Shown: positions 16,507 through 23,638 of the stretch, one piece after another
Position numbering within the stretch: position 1 is the stretch's first letter
Layout of the letters: every line of letters starts with the position of its first letter
IMG/VR virus record: IMGVR_UViG_3300044613_000335
Span: 1 to 40,756 of that record
Length of the DNA: 40,756 nucleotides
Source of the DNA: a virus
Strand: one strand, 5' to 3'
The notes under the pieces: model-generated
Database searches by the model: none
The model's input: only the letters and a program-made list of their open reading frames with translations
What the model was told of the DNA's origin: nothing
Position numbers and translations under genes: made by a program

Positions 16507-16570
16507 AAAGCCCCGCTTTCACTTCGTACACTTCCCCTATGTACGCGGTGATTGCGGGGCTTTTTTTATT
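16507..16570 (+). terminator. Strong late-operon terminator
   Basis: A 10-bp stem AAAGCCCCGC/GCGGGGCTTT (16507-16516 and 16554-16563) encloses a second stem CGTACA/TGTACG (16525-16530 and 16540-16545). A TTTTTTT run follows. A GTTTAAAC copy (16494-16501) lies just upstream. On the opposite strand the same element could stop leftward transcripts of the zinc-ribbon genes. Confidence 0.9.
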
Positions 16571-16573
16571 TTA

Positions 16574-16753
16574 TTAACTTGTCCGATTATCAGTTGAGTA
16601 AAAACCGCTAGCGTTAAACTTAACTGACGGGACAGACCATACCCTACTCATCTGCTGCCCGCAACAGTTAGGTGCGCTGATTTCATTGTGTATAGAAAAT
16701 TCTGTTTCATACTGGATGCCACATTGTTCACATTTAAATTCATAAATCGCCAT
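16574..16753 (-). CDS. FmdB-like zinc-ribbon protein
   Basis: A 59-residue protein of the FmdB type. It begins MAIYEFKCEQCGIQYE, with CxxC at residues 8-11 and a second pair (CC at 30-31), and ends with SVKFNASGFYSTDNRTS, matching the usual pattern of a hydrophobic residue, GSGFY and TD. FmdB-like ribbons are described as putative regulators with little functional data. It overlaps the upstream gene by 14 nt. The usual second CxxC is here CC, so metal binding could be altered. Confidence 0.8.
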   Translation of the reverse strand: MAIYEFKCEQCGIQYETEFSIHNEISAPNCCGQQMSRVWSVPSVKFNASGFYSTDNRTS

Positions 16754-16973
16754 TTGGCTGCCTATCTGCTGGGGTAGGTGCTGTTAATTTTGTGCCACAA
16801 TTTGCACACTCAGCATCAGTAAACCATACTGCTATGTCGTAATCAAAAAAAATACATTTAACATTTAAAACTTCACAACCACAAATACAACTATGGCTTG
16901 GCTCGCCACGCAAGTCGCCGAAGGATTTGCCATAGTCAGGCTTCCACTCGCCAACTGGCGTTGGCTCAGGCAC
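16740..16973 (-). CDS. Putative zinc-ribbon protein, unknown function
   Basis: A 77-residue protein beginning at GTG with an AAGGAT ribosome site. Cysteines occur as SCICGCEVLNVKC and ECANCG, enough for a zinc ribbon. The N-terminus MPEPTPVGEWKPDYG is Pro-rich. It is the first gene of a two-gene leftward unit with the FmdB-like gene and faces the control region shared with the rightward replication operon. Both products being zinc ribbons suggests regulatory roles, which is inference. Confidence 0.65.
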   Translation of the reverse strand: MPEPTPVGEWKPDYGKSFGDLRGEPSHSCICGCEVLNVKCIFFDYDIAVWFTDAECANCGTKLTAPTPADRQPNGDL

Positions 16974-17116
16974 ACTTATCCTTACGCTGCACGAACAGCA
17001 GTCTAATTACATTTGTGTAATTTTGCTTGAAACGACACGGCGTGTCGCCGAATAGGGGAGAGATTGCACATGTATCCTAGCGGGGAAATCAACTACACAT
17101 AGAAAGGACTGGATAA
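16974..17116 (+). promoter_or_regulatory. Divergent control region with two inverted repeats
   Basis: The gap between divergent genes contains AATTACA-TTTG-TGTAATT (17005-17022) and CGACAC-GGC-GTGTCG (17033-17047). A possible rightward -35 TTGAAA (17027-17032) is followed by a 17-nt spacer that is almost exactly the second palindrome and then GAATAG as a weak -10. This arrangement fits an operator placed between promoter elements; the binding protein is unknown. Confidence 0.5.
17102..17113 (+). promoter_or_regulatory. Repeated ribosome-binding leader GAAAGGACTGGA
   Basis: This 12-nt sequence contains the Shine-Dalgarno core AAAGGA and lies just before the TTG start of the Cas4-like nuclease. 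The same 12 nt occur before the amidotransferase and a small unknown gene on the opposite strand. Confidence 0.6.
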
Positions 17117-17962
17117 TTGACCCTTGAAATTAAGACGGGTAAATCCTATGTTAGCCATAGTGGTATTTCAACTTGGCTAAACTGTGGGTGGCAATTCTAT
17201 CTATCCCGAATACAAAAAGTTCCTGAGAACCCATCCTACTGGTTAGTAGGTGGTTCGTCTGTGCATGAAGCAACAGAAGTTTATGATGTTACAGGCACAG
17301 AGAACTTTGACCCTACCGTTGCTTTTAACGAAGCATGGAAACGCAACTATGATAGAAGCAACAACGGCATGGAGTTCCGTGCTGGTGGTCGCTCTAGCAA
17401 GGCGTATCCAAATGGTGAGGATGCAACTTGGTGGTTAACCGAAGGACCTAAAATGGTTGACCGCTGGGTACAGTTCCGCAATGACTCAGGCTACCAACTG
17501 TTTAAACTACCTGATGGTCGCCCTGCCATTGAAGTTGAGATGAACCAAGATGTTAATGGAGTGCCAGTAAAGGCAGTTCTTGACCGCTTGTTTGTTACTC
17601 CCAACGGGGAACTAATTGTTGTGGACATCAAGACAGGAAGCAGAGAGCCAGCAAGCAAAACTCAAATGGGTATCTACGCAATCATGGTAGAGAAAACATT
17701 TGGTGTTCGCCCTGTTGGTGGTGCTTACTGGATGTCCCGCACAGGTGAACTGACGGACACGGTAAACCTAGATAATTTCACAGAAGCACGCCTAGGCTCA
17801 TGGGTTAAAAACTTTGAGAAGGCGGTAATGAACGACATCTACATCCCAGCACCCGGATTTATGTGCGGGACATGTGGCGTAAACGCTGCATGCTATGTCG
17901 TAAACGGTAAGGACTCACACAAATACCCCGAAATAACAGAAGGAGAAGCAAGTGATGAGTAA
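17117..17962 (+). CDS. Cas4/AddB-like PD-(D/E)XK nuclease with Fe-S cysteines
   Basis: A 281-residue PDDEXK_1-type nuclease starting at TTG. Visible motifs: HSGISTWLNCGWQFYLS with Cys23; GGSSVHEATE with His50; AVLDRLF with Asp156; VVDIKTG with Asp170 and Lys172; QMGIY with Gln183. Cysteines 23, 250, 253 and 259 (CGTCGVNAAC) match the four-cysteine iron-sulfur arrangement of Cas4 and AddB. It likely resects DNA ends in phage recombination and replication. First gene of the early rightward operon, followed within an overlap by a zinc-finger protein and a RecA-like ATPase, which supports a recombination role. No CRISPR genes are near. Confidence 0.85.
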   Translation: MTLEIKTGKSYVSHSGISTWLNCGWQFYLSRIQKVPENPSYWLVGGSSVHEATEVYDVTGTENFDPTVAFNEAWKRNYDRSNNGMEFRAGGRSSKAYPNGEDATWWLTEGPKMVDRWVQFRNDSGYQLFKLPDGRPAIEVEMNQDVNGVPVKAVLDRLFVTPNGELIVVDIKTGSREPASKTQMGIYAIMVEKTFGVRPVGGAYWMSRTGELTDTVNLDNFTEARLGSWVKNFEKAVMNDIYIPAPGFMCGTCGVNAACYVVNGKDSHKYPEITEGEASDE

Positions 17963-18401
17963 TGAAGCACCATACCAAGTGAACTTAAAGACACCAAAAG
18001 GTTCACTACTCAATCTCAGAGCATGGGATGAGCAACAGTTAGACACAATCCTTGACGGATTGGAAGTGCGTATGCAACGCATTTTACAACTAGAGGAAAC
18101 AGTTGAGGAACTGCATAAGTTGAGTAGCAATCCTGCTGCCCAAGCAATTCAGACCCTACAAAATGCTGGACTAAATCCAGTTCCAGTTACACCAGCACAA
18201 CCTATTGGAAATCAATGGGGCGCTGGCACACAAGGTGCAGCAGCACAAGCACCAGCCCCAGCAGGTTCACCTGTTTGCGACCACGGATTGCCTATGCGAT
18301 TTGTAGCAGCAGGTATCAGCAAGGCTGGTAAACCATACAAGGCGTTCTATGCATGCCCTAACGCCCGCGAAAGTGCATGCAATAAGAAGGTCGCTGCGTA
18401 A
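17955..18401 (+). CDS. Coiled-coil and zinc-finger protein of the recombination module
   Basis: A 148-residue protein. The N-terminal half is helical (LDGLEVRMQRILQLEETVEE), residues about 58-105 are a Pro/Ala/Gln linker, and the C-terminus has one zinc-binding knuckle (CDHGLPMRFV, then YACPNARESACNKK). The fold recalls short finger domains that bind ssDNA in phage replication proteins. ATG 17955 is preferred over an adjacent GTG. It overlaps the nuclease end and precedes the ATPase by 2 nt, suggesting a helper or loader for either. Confidence 0.6.
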   Translation: MSNEAPYQVNLKTPKGSLLNLRAWDEQQLDTILDGLEVRMQRILQLEETVEELHKLSSNPAAQAIQTLQNAGLNPVPVTPAQPIGNQWGAGTQGAAAQAPAPAGSPVCDHGLPMRFVAAGISKAGKPYKAFYACPNARESACNKKVAA

Positions 18402-18403
18402 CA

Positions 18404-19213
18404 ATGAGATTACTTAGCCGTGCCATAAAGACTGCTTCACAAGGTGGGGCAACCATCCCCACAGTTTGGCAGTCTTTAGCAGCCCAACAAATAATGTTTA
18501 GACACGGCGAAGTATCAATGATTGCGGGTCCGCCGGGGGCGGGTAAAAGCACATTGGCTTTATCTTTAGCCGTGCAAGCACAAGTGCCTACCCTTTACAT
18601 CTCGGCGGACACGCACTCACACACAATGTCCCTTCGTATGCTTGCAATGCTTACGGGTAAACCACAAGGTGAAGTTGAACCATTGATGGAACATGATAGG
18701 GATTGGGCAGCACAGATGTTAAAACCTGCTGACCATGTGATGTGGGAGTTTGATAGCGCACCAAGTCTTAAAGACATTGAGGACTCAGTTCTTGCTGCCC
18801 GTGAAAGACTTGGTGATGATGTTCGTTTAATCGTGCTTGATAACGCCGTTGATGTAACGCTTGAAGGTCAAGACGAGTGGGGCGGTTTGCGTTCTTTGAT
18901 GCGTGAACTTAAATGGTGGGCGCGTGAAACAGGCGCTGCTGTTGTTGTATGCCACCACACTAGCGAAGGTGTGCAAGGTAATCCTTGTCCACCTAGACAC
19001 GCACTACATGGCAAGGTCGCTCAGACCCCAAGTTTAATACTTACAGTACAAAGCCAACAAGGTGTAATGGGTGTATGTGCTGTTAAGAACCGTTATGGTC
19101 CTGCTGATGCTACTGGTGGAACACCTATTTGGTTGTCCTACGACCCTGCCAGCATGCAAATTGCTGACTTATCACAACACCAAGTACAGATGGGACAACC
19201 ACAACTATTATGA
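18404..19213 (+). CDS. RecA-superfamily ATPase (RepA/DnaB-like or Sak4-like)
   Basis: A 269-residue protein with Walker A GPPGAGKST (42-50), Walker B RLIVLDN (141-147), and a VVCHHTSEG motif (182-190) placed like the sensing motif of RepA/DnaB-type and AAA_25 ATPases. No separate N-terminal helicase domain is present. It could be the replicative helicase or a Sak4-type recombinase; the neighbouring Cas4-like nuclease favours recombination, while the split primase downstream favours helicase. Its stop overlaps the next start (ATGA). Confidence 0.8.
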   Translation: MRLLSRAIKTASQGGATIPTVWQSLAAQQIMFRHGEVSMIAGPPGAGKSTLALSLAVQAQVPTLYISADTHSHTMSLRMLAMLTGKPQGEVEPLMEHDRDWAAQMLKPADHVMWEFDSAPSLKDIEDSVLAARERLGDDVRLIVLDNAVDVTLEGQDEWGGLRSLMRELKWWARETGAAVVVCHHTSEGVQGNPCPPRHALHGKVAQTPSLILTVQSQQGVMGVCAVKNRYGPADATGGTPIWLSYDPASMQIADLSQHQVQMGQPQLL

Positions 19214-19641
19214 GTGATGATAGTTTAAACGACAAGTTTGCACCTAAAATAAAAGTTTCACAAGAACTGTTAAAGCAAATGATTGATAGCGCACCTATCT
19301 CAGATGAAATGCGTGCCAAGATTTCTCAACAACTACCAATGATTGCGGAGAACTTAGATGATGCAACCCGCAGAATTTATGACCCACAAAAGATTTGGTT
19401 TGAGTCTGTTCAGTATGCAGATTATGTTGACCAACTAGCAACACACCTAAGAGATGCGGTTGTTGAGGAACATCCTGACGATTGCAAGATGGAGATAGCC
19501 GTTGGCTTACATACTATGTCGGGTATTTGGAAAGCCATGGCAGAAAATGCAATGACCATACTAGACGACATGAAAATTAAATCCGAAATGTATGACTTTG
19601 ATGAAGTCATTATTGGAATAAAGGAAAAAGATGCACAGTAA
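19210..19641 (+). CDS. Acidic helical protein, unknown
   Basis: A 143-residue acidic protein, almost entirely helical, with no recognised motif. It overlaps the ATPase by 4 nt and the glycosyltransferase-like gene by 11 nt. A GTTTAAAC copy lies within the first codons (Leu-Asn at residues 6-7). Tight coupling to the ATPase suggests a partner protein, but this is inference. Confidence 0.6.
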   Translation: MSDDSLNDKFAPKIKVSQELLKQMIDSAPISDEMRAKISQQLPMIAENLDDATRRIYDPQKIWFESVQYADYVDQLATHLRDAVVEEHPDDCKMEIAVGLHTMSGIWKAMAENAMTILDDMKIKSEMYDFDEVIIGIKEKDAQ

Positions 19642-20377
19642 AAATGAAACTTTATCTCTCGGTTGGTGCGACAATGGTATGACTGACGGTAAGTTTACCG
19701 AAGGACTTGTCTATACAACTATCATGGGTCAAGACCCTAAGCACATACAAGTACATAATGCTATCCGTGTGCAAGGTAATCAGATTGGCAGGCAAAGACA
19801 AAACTTATTTGACCTATGGGCTGACCAAGTAAAGACTGATTGGTTGCTATGGGTTGACTCAGACATTGTTCTTAATCAAGAAGTATTAAAGAAACTATGG
19901 GACACAGCAGATAAGTTAGTGCGCCCAGTAGTTACTGGTGTTTATTTTATTTCTAAAGAAAACGAACAAGCATTGATGCAACCTATGCCATGTATCTTTA
20001 ATGAAAGTGGACAAGAATTTACAATTCAATACATACATCCACTACCTGAGAACGAAGTGATTAAGGTGGATTGCGCTGGCTTAGGACTTACCCTTATGCA
20101 TAAGAGCGTGGTTCCAAGGTTAAGAGAAGTCTGCCCTGATTATTCTTTGTTTGCAGAAAAGGAAGGTTTAAACAATCAGTTTGTAAGTGAGGACATTGTT
20201 TTCTTTAGATACTTAAAGAAGGCAGGGGTTCCTGTTCATACCCATACTGGCGCTCGCGTTAAACACATGAAGCGTTTTTCTTTGGATGAGAATTATTACA
20301 AATTGTATTGGGGTTCTGTTTACGAAGCCGAAGCGAGAAAGGCAAAAGCCAATGAACAACCAAGCGAACAAGCGTAG
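19631..20377 (+). CDS. GT-A-type glycosyltransferase-like protein
   Basis: A 248-residue protein with a DxD-type motif in LLWVDSDIVL (Asp76-Ser-Asp78), as in metal-dependent nucleotide-sugar transferases, preceded by a helical Gln/Arg region (RQRQNLFDLWADQVK). Later parts include HTHTGARVKHMK. Sugar donor and acceptor are unknown. In phages such enzymes may glycosylate modified DNA bases, virion proteins or host surface glycans. Location among replication genes rather than structural genes hints at DNA or early host modification, but no base-modifying enzyme was recognised. Confidence 0.7.
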   Translation: MHSKNETLSLGWCDNGMTDGKFTEGLVYTTIMGQDPKHIQVHNAIRVQGNQIGRQRQNLFDLWADQVKTDWLLWVDSDIVLNQEVLKKLWDTADKLVRPVVTGVYFISKENEQALMQPMPCIFNESGQEFTIQYIHPLPENEVIKVDCAGLGLTLMHKSVVPRLREVCPDYSLFAEKEGLNNQFVSEDIVFFRYLKKAGVPVHTHTGARVKHMKRFSLDENYYKLYWGSVYEAEARKAKANEQPSEQA

Positions 20378-20711
20378 AGGTGCAGCCTTTGAGATTGAAC
20401 TTGCTGACTGGCTGATGACTCAGGGTTTAAACGCACAGCGTTTACCCCGCGCCGGAAGGAACGACATAGGTGATGTGTTCTTACCTACGGCAAATGATTT
20501 CTATGTAATAGAAGCCAAAGCACCTAGAAGGGATGGTCGCATTGACCTGAGTGGGTGGCTAAGGGAAGCCTACATAGAAGCCGAGAACTATCGGATAGCC
20601 AAGAAACAAGCATTAGCACCAACCCCATTGGTAATAATTAAGGCTGCCAACAAGGGTATTGGTGATGCTTATGTCGTTCAAAAGTTGAGTGATGCCCTTG
20701 CAAAACTCTGA
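20352..20711 (+). CDS. Hjc-like resolvase or PD-(D/E)XK endonuclease
   Basis: A 119-residue protein. KRRGAAFEIELADWL with Glu14, RAGRNDIGDVFL with Asp38/Asp41, and FYVIEAKAPRR with Glu54 and Lys56 reproduce the PD-(D/E)XK active site of archaeal-type Holliday junction resolvases and related endonucleases. It likely resolves recombination intermediates or trims DNA before packaging. The start was placed at ATG 20352, inside the end of the glycosyltransferase gene (26-nt overlap), because the conserved region begins there. It overlaps the primase gene by 20 nt. Confidence 0.75.
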   Translation: MNNQANKRRGAAFEIELADWLMTQGLNAQRLPRAGRNDIGDVFLPTANDFYVIEAKAPRRDGRIDLSGWLREAYIEAENYRIAKKQALAPTPLVIIKAANKGIGDAYVVQKLSDALAKL

Positions 20712-21072
20712 TAAAAAGCACGACATTGTTACTGTATTAGAACATTATGGGTTTGAAATACCTGTCCGACATGGGTGGATTACCGTGCGTTGCGCCTTCC
20801 ATGGTGATAGAGTTAAGTCAGCGCGTTTAAACATAGACAATGGTGGGTTCAGATGCTTCGGCTGCGAGATGGCTGGGGATGTGTACTCAATCATAATGAA
20901 AAAAGAAGGAGTTGCATTTCGTGAGGCTATCAAAATCGCAGAGAGAATTACTGGACTTAGCGAGTCGGAAGTACGCGGAAAACCTAAGCGAAGTGATGCC
21001 GTATCTGAGTCAGAGAGGTATCACAGAACAGACGGCGAGTATGTTCCGCCTAGGCTTCGTAAAAGAGCCTGA
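20692..21072 (+). CDS. DnaG-type primase, CHC2 zinc-finger part
   Basis: A 126-residue protein equal to the N-terminal zinc domain of DnaG primases. The ligands are visible in VRCAFHGD (Cys, His) and FRCFGCEMAGD (two Cys), followed by the conserved VYSIIMKKEGVAFREAIK segment. The domain ends near residue 90 and the remainder (SESEVRGKPKRSD onward) looks like a frame-shifted tail. It overlaps the catalytic Toprim gene by 161 nt in the +1 frame. Either the two act as separate subunits or a frameshift fuses them. ATG 20692 is preferred; a GTG lies one codon upstream. Confidence 0.8.
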   Translation: MPLQNSDKKHDIVTVLEHYGFEIPVRHGWITVRCAFHGDRVKSARLNIDNGGFRCFGCEMAGDVYSIIMKKEGVAFREAIKIAERITGLSESEVRGKPKRSDAVSESERYHRTDGEYVPPRLRKRA

Positions 21073-21535
21073 GATTGGACACGAACCATACCGTGAGAAG
21101 TTATCAATTCCTTATCTAACACCAACAGGAGTTGTGGACATCCGTTTCCGTAGTTTAAACGGAGATGGACCGAAGTATCTTTCAAGACCGGGGGCTACTA
21201 CACACATCTTTAACATTGCTGCATTGTTCCAAGAGAGTGACTGTCTAGTTGTATGTGAAGGCGAGATAGACACAATCATTGCAACACAAGCAGGCTTTAG
21301 TGCTGTTGGTTTGCCGGGGGCAAATAACTGGAAACCATTTTACGGCAGAGTATTAGCAGACTGGTCAAGGATTTTGTTATTTTGTGATGGCGATAATGCT
21401 GGTCGTGAGATGGCAAAGAATTTATCCCGTGAACTAGACAATGTATTTCCCGTGTTCATGCCTGAGGGGTGTGATGTTAATGATGTGTTCTTAAACGAGG
21501 GCGCTGACGGGCTACGAAAACGAGCAGGAGTTTAA
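20912..21535 (+). CDS. DnaG-type primase, Toprim catalytic part
   Basis: A 207-residue protein with DnaG core features: the MPYLSQRGITEQTASMFRLG segment, IRFRSLNGDGPKYLS, and the Toprim motifs VVCEGEIDTIIA and LLFCDGDNAGREMA (Glu, then DxD). It makes RNA primers on ssDNA. The frame has a TTG start at 20912 and alternative in-frame starts at 20993 (GTG) and 20996 (ATG), none with a clear ribosome site, so a frameshift from the CHC2 reading frame is plausible. The stop codon lies inside GTTTAAAC, just before the next ATG. Confidence 0.8.
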   Translation: MHFVRLSKSQRELLDLASRKYAENLSEVMPYLSQRGITEQTASMFRLGFVKEPEIGHEPYREKLSIPYLTPTGVVDIRFRSLNGDGPKYLSRPGATTHIFNIAALFQESDCLVVCEGEIDTIIATQAGFSAVGLPGANNWKPFYGRVLADWSRILLFCDGDNAGREMAKNLSRELDNVFPVFMPEGCDVNDVFLNEGADGLRKRAGV

Positions 21536-21539
21536 ACAC

Positions 21540-22295
21540 ATGATTAAAAAAGTCGTGGTACTGAGTGACTATCAAGTACCTTATCAAGATAGAAAGGCAG
21601 TTGCTCTACTCCACGATTTCATTTGGGATTACAAACCCAATGAACTATGGATAGTTGGTGACTGGATTGACCAGCCTGAACCTAGCCGTTGGTCAAGGGG
21701 TAATGCTGGTGAGTATGCAAGAACATTGCAGGCTTCCGTTAATGAAGCAACAGATTTACTAGCAGACTTACGCCACATCATGGGTCGCAGACCTATACAT
21801 TTTAAGACTGGTAATCACGACATAAGAGTTGAGAAGTATGTATCGCAGTATGCACCAGCACTACGCAGTCTTAGTAGTTTAAGCCTAGAGGAAATGCTTG
21901 ACCTTGACCGTTTAAACATTACTCTGCACCGCAAGCCCGTAGAACTAGCACCGAACTGGTTGCTTGCTCATGGTGACGAAGGTGCAATGAGTCGTATTGC
22001 TGGCGGAACCGCAATGAATTTAGCAAAACGCTTTGGCAAAAGTGTCGTCTGTGGACACACGCACCGTTTGGGTTTACAAGCGTTTACTACATCAGTTAAT
22101 GGCAGAGTGACGGAACAGTTGTATGGATTTGAGGTGGGAAACATGATGCGTTTAAACGCTGCCCACTATGTGGGTGGGTCTGCTAACTGGCAGCAAGGAT
22201 TTGGTTTGCTAACAATTAAAGACCGTCAAGTATTTCCTACTCCTGTGTATCTACACAAGGGTCAATTCATAGTAAACAACAAGCATTATGCCTGA
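21540..22295 (+). CDS. Calcineurin-like metallophosphoesterase
   Basis: A 251-residue protein with the five metal-binding blocks of the family: VVLSDYQVP (Asp10, the usual His replaced by Gln12), VGDWID (Asp41), GNHD (91-94), LLAHGDEG, and GHTHR. The Gln in block one resembles variants in phage Mre11/SbcD-like and nucleotide phosphoesterases. The substrate is unknown; DNA-end processing alongside the recombination genes is one option, nucleotide dephosphorylation another. The ATG follows the GTTTAAAC that ends the primase gene, and its end overlaps the next gene by 8 nt. Confidence 0.8.
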   Translation: MIKKVVVLSDYQVPYQDRKAVALLHDFIWDYKPNELWIVGDWIDQPEPSRWSRGNAGEYARTLQASVNEATDLLADLRHIMGRRPIHFKTGNHDIRVEKYVSQYAPALRSLSSLSLEEMLDLDRLNITLHRKPVELAPNWLLAHGDEGAMSRIAGGTAMNLAKRFGKSVVCGHTHRLGLQAFTTSVNGRVTEQLYGFEVGNMMRLNAAHYVGGSANWQQGFGLLTIKDRQVFPTPVYLHKGQFIVNNKHYA

Positions 22296-22755
22296 GTTTT
22301 TGGAACCTATCCGTCAGGTGGGCGGTGACGGCAAGCGGGAAACCGCTGCCGTTCACGCTTTATCTAGGCTCTATCCGAACTGGCGCTTCTACCCTACGCC
22401 TAGGTTTTACTTTACTGATTTTCATTTGACTTGGTTGCACGACAACGGCAGAGAGAACTATTTAGGGGACATAGAGATTAAGTGGCTATCAATAGATAGC
22501 AGTATCCCAGCAATCTTTCCTTTCAATAAGTTGCAGCAGATGCTGATTAGTCCACCATACCTAGACAACCCTGATACTTTCCACCGTATTTGTTTTAGAT
22601 TTACTGATGGCACTTTGCTGATACCAGTTAAAGAACTTGCTGGTTTGATGCCTGAGTTTAATGTTCGCCACGACACCAACGAGCGTGACCTTGTAGTGCG
22701 AGTTAATGCTATGATGTTTAAACGCTACTGGATAGATGTAGTCATAAAGGAGTAA
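22288..22755 (+). CDS. Unknown protein, possible PD-(D/E)XK fold
   Basis: A 155-residue protein. YLGDIEIKWL supplies an Asp...Glu-x-Lys pattern compatible with a PD-(D/E)XK nuclease, with helical and beta predictions around it, but no second motif confirms the family. It lies in the recombination/primase operon, overlapping the phosphoesterase by 8 nt. It may be a structure-specific or homing-type endonuclease, or an unrelated DNA-binding protein. Confidence 0.45.
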   Translation: MPEFLEPIRQVGGDGKRETAAVHALSRLYPNWRFYPTPRFYFTDFHLTWLHDNGRENYLGDIEIKWLSIDSSIPAIFPFNKLQQMLISPPYLDNPDTFHRICFRFTDGTLLIPVKELAGLMPEFNVRHDTNERDLVVRVNAMMFKRYWIDVVIKE

Positions 22756-22757
22756 GA

Positions 22758-23444
22758 GTGGAATTGCAGGATGTTGAGAAGTCCCCGCTTTGGGATACCG
22801 TTTACAAACTAGCGAGGACTGCATCTCGGTATTCAGCCAAGATAAATAAGAACGCTGTGTCTGTTGACGACATTTTCCAGCATCTAGTTTTATGGGCGCT
22901 AGAACATTGGCACAAGATTGACGAGTGGAACGAGCAAGAGTCTTTGCCGTTTAAACTACGCCGCACCTTCGCCAATGAAGCACAGAAGTTCGTGACTAAA
23001 GAGCGTGCCTATAAGTCCCGTGTATCTACTAATGATTTCTTTTACTACACGCCCGCTATCTTGCATGAATTACTACGAGATGTATGGGATTACGAAGGCT
23101 GGTTAGATGCGCCTGATTTAAGTAGTGAGTTCGTAAGTACAAGTGGTAAACCAAGCGAAGGTAATAATCGTATGGCTTTGCTATCTGATGTAGCCAACGC
23201 ATTGCATGGTTTAAACGAACAAGATAAGAACTTACTCCGGCAACGATACGCCAATGGTGGCATGGACTTTGATGTGTTGGCTGTCGTGTATGAGATGAGC
23301 GAGGAAGCCTTACGCAAGAGAGTGCATAGGGCTACCAAAAAACTACAAGATAGATTAGGTGGAGAGCCACCGATTTGGACAAACCGTAGGAGAACAGTTA
23401 AGTCCAACGCTCAGGCAAGAGCAGAAACACAGAGGCAAGAGTGA
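22758..23444 (+). CDS. Sigma-70/ECF-like regulator
   Basis: A 228-residue protein starting at GTG with an AAGGAG site. Residues 35-60 (SVDDIFQHLVLWALEHWHK) resemble sigma region 2 and residues 145-200 (ALHGLNEQDKNLLRQRYANG, then SEEALRKRVHRATKKL) resemble the region 4 helix-turn-helix. The linker is long and the C-terminus is Arg/Gln-rich. It could redirect host RNA polymerase to phage promoters or act as an anti-sigma-like decoy. It contains two GTTTAAAC copies in different codon phases (Phe-Lys and Leu-Asn). Confidence 0.6.
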   Translation: MELQDVEKSPLWDTVYKLARTASRYSAKINKNAVSVDDIFQHLVLWALEHWHKIDEWNEQESLPFKLRRTFANEAQKFVTKERAYKSRVSTNDFFYYTPAILHELLRDVWDYEGWLDAPDLSSEFVSTSGKPSEGNNRMALLSDVANALHGLNEQDKNLLRQRYANGGMDFDVLAVVYEMSEEALRKRVHRATKKLQDRLGGEPPIWTNRRRTVKSNAQARAETQRQE

Positions 23445-23638
23445 AAGATTTTGGCAGATTAACTATCAATGTAAGTTTAAACAATCGTCATGCCTTTGGA
23501 TTAGGCTTTGATTTCTACCCAGTTGTAGAATTTATAGACGGAACCAATGATGCAAGAGTGCTTGCTCGCTGTTTACATTTAGATTTTCTTGTATTCTTTA
23601 TTCACATAACTCTCTATCCGAAAGTGAGATGGCAATGA
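23441..23638 (+). CDS. Small hydrophobic protein, unknown
   Basis: A 65-residue protein starting at GTG overlapping the upstream stop (GTGA). It has aromatic beta-like segments (HAFGLGFDFYPVVEF and FLVFFIHITLYP). The C-terminal stretch is hydrophobic enough to associate with membrane. It overlaps the dNMP kinase start. No family was recognised. Confidence 0.5.
   Translation: MKDFGRLTINVSLNNRHAFGLGFDFYPVVEFIDGTNDARVLARCLHLDFLVFFIHITLYPKVRWQ

Noticed and set aside
20898-20905. A6G run as the site of a classical -1 frameshift in the primase
   Set aside because: The needed shift is +1, and the CHC2 domain is still recognisable to about 20,958, past this run; a crossover further downstream is more likely.
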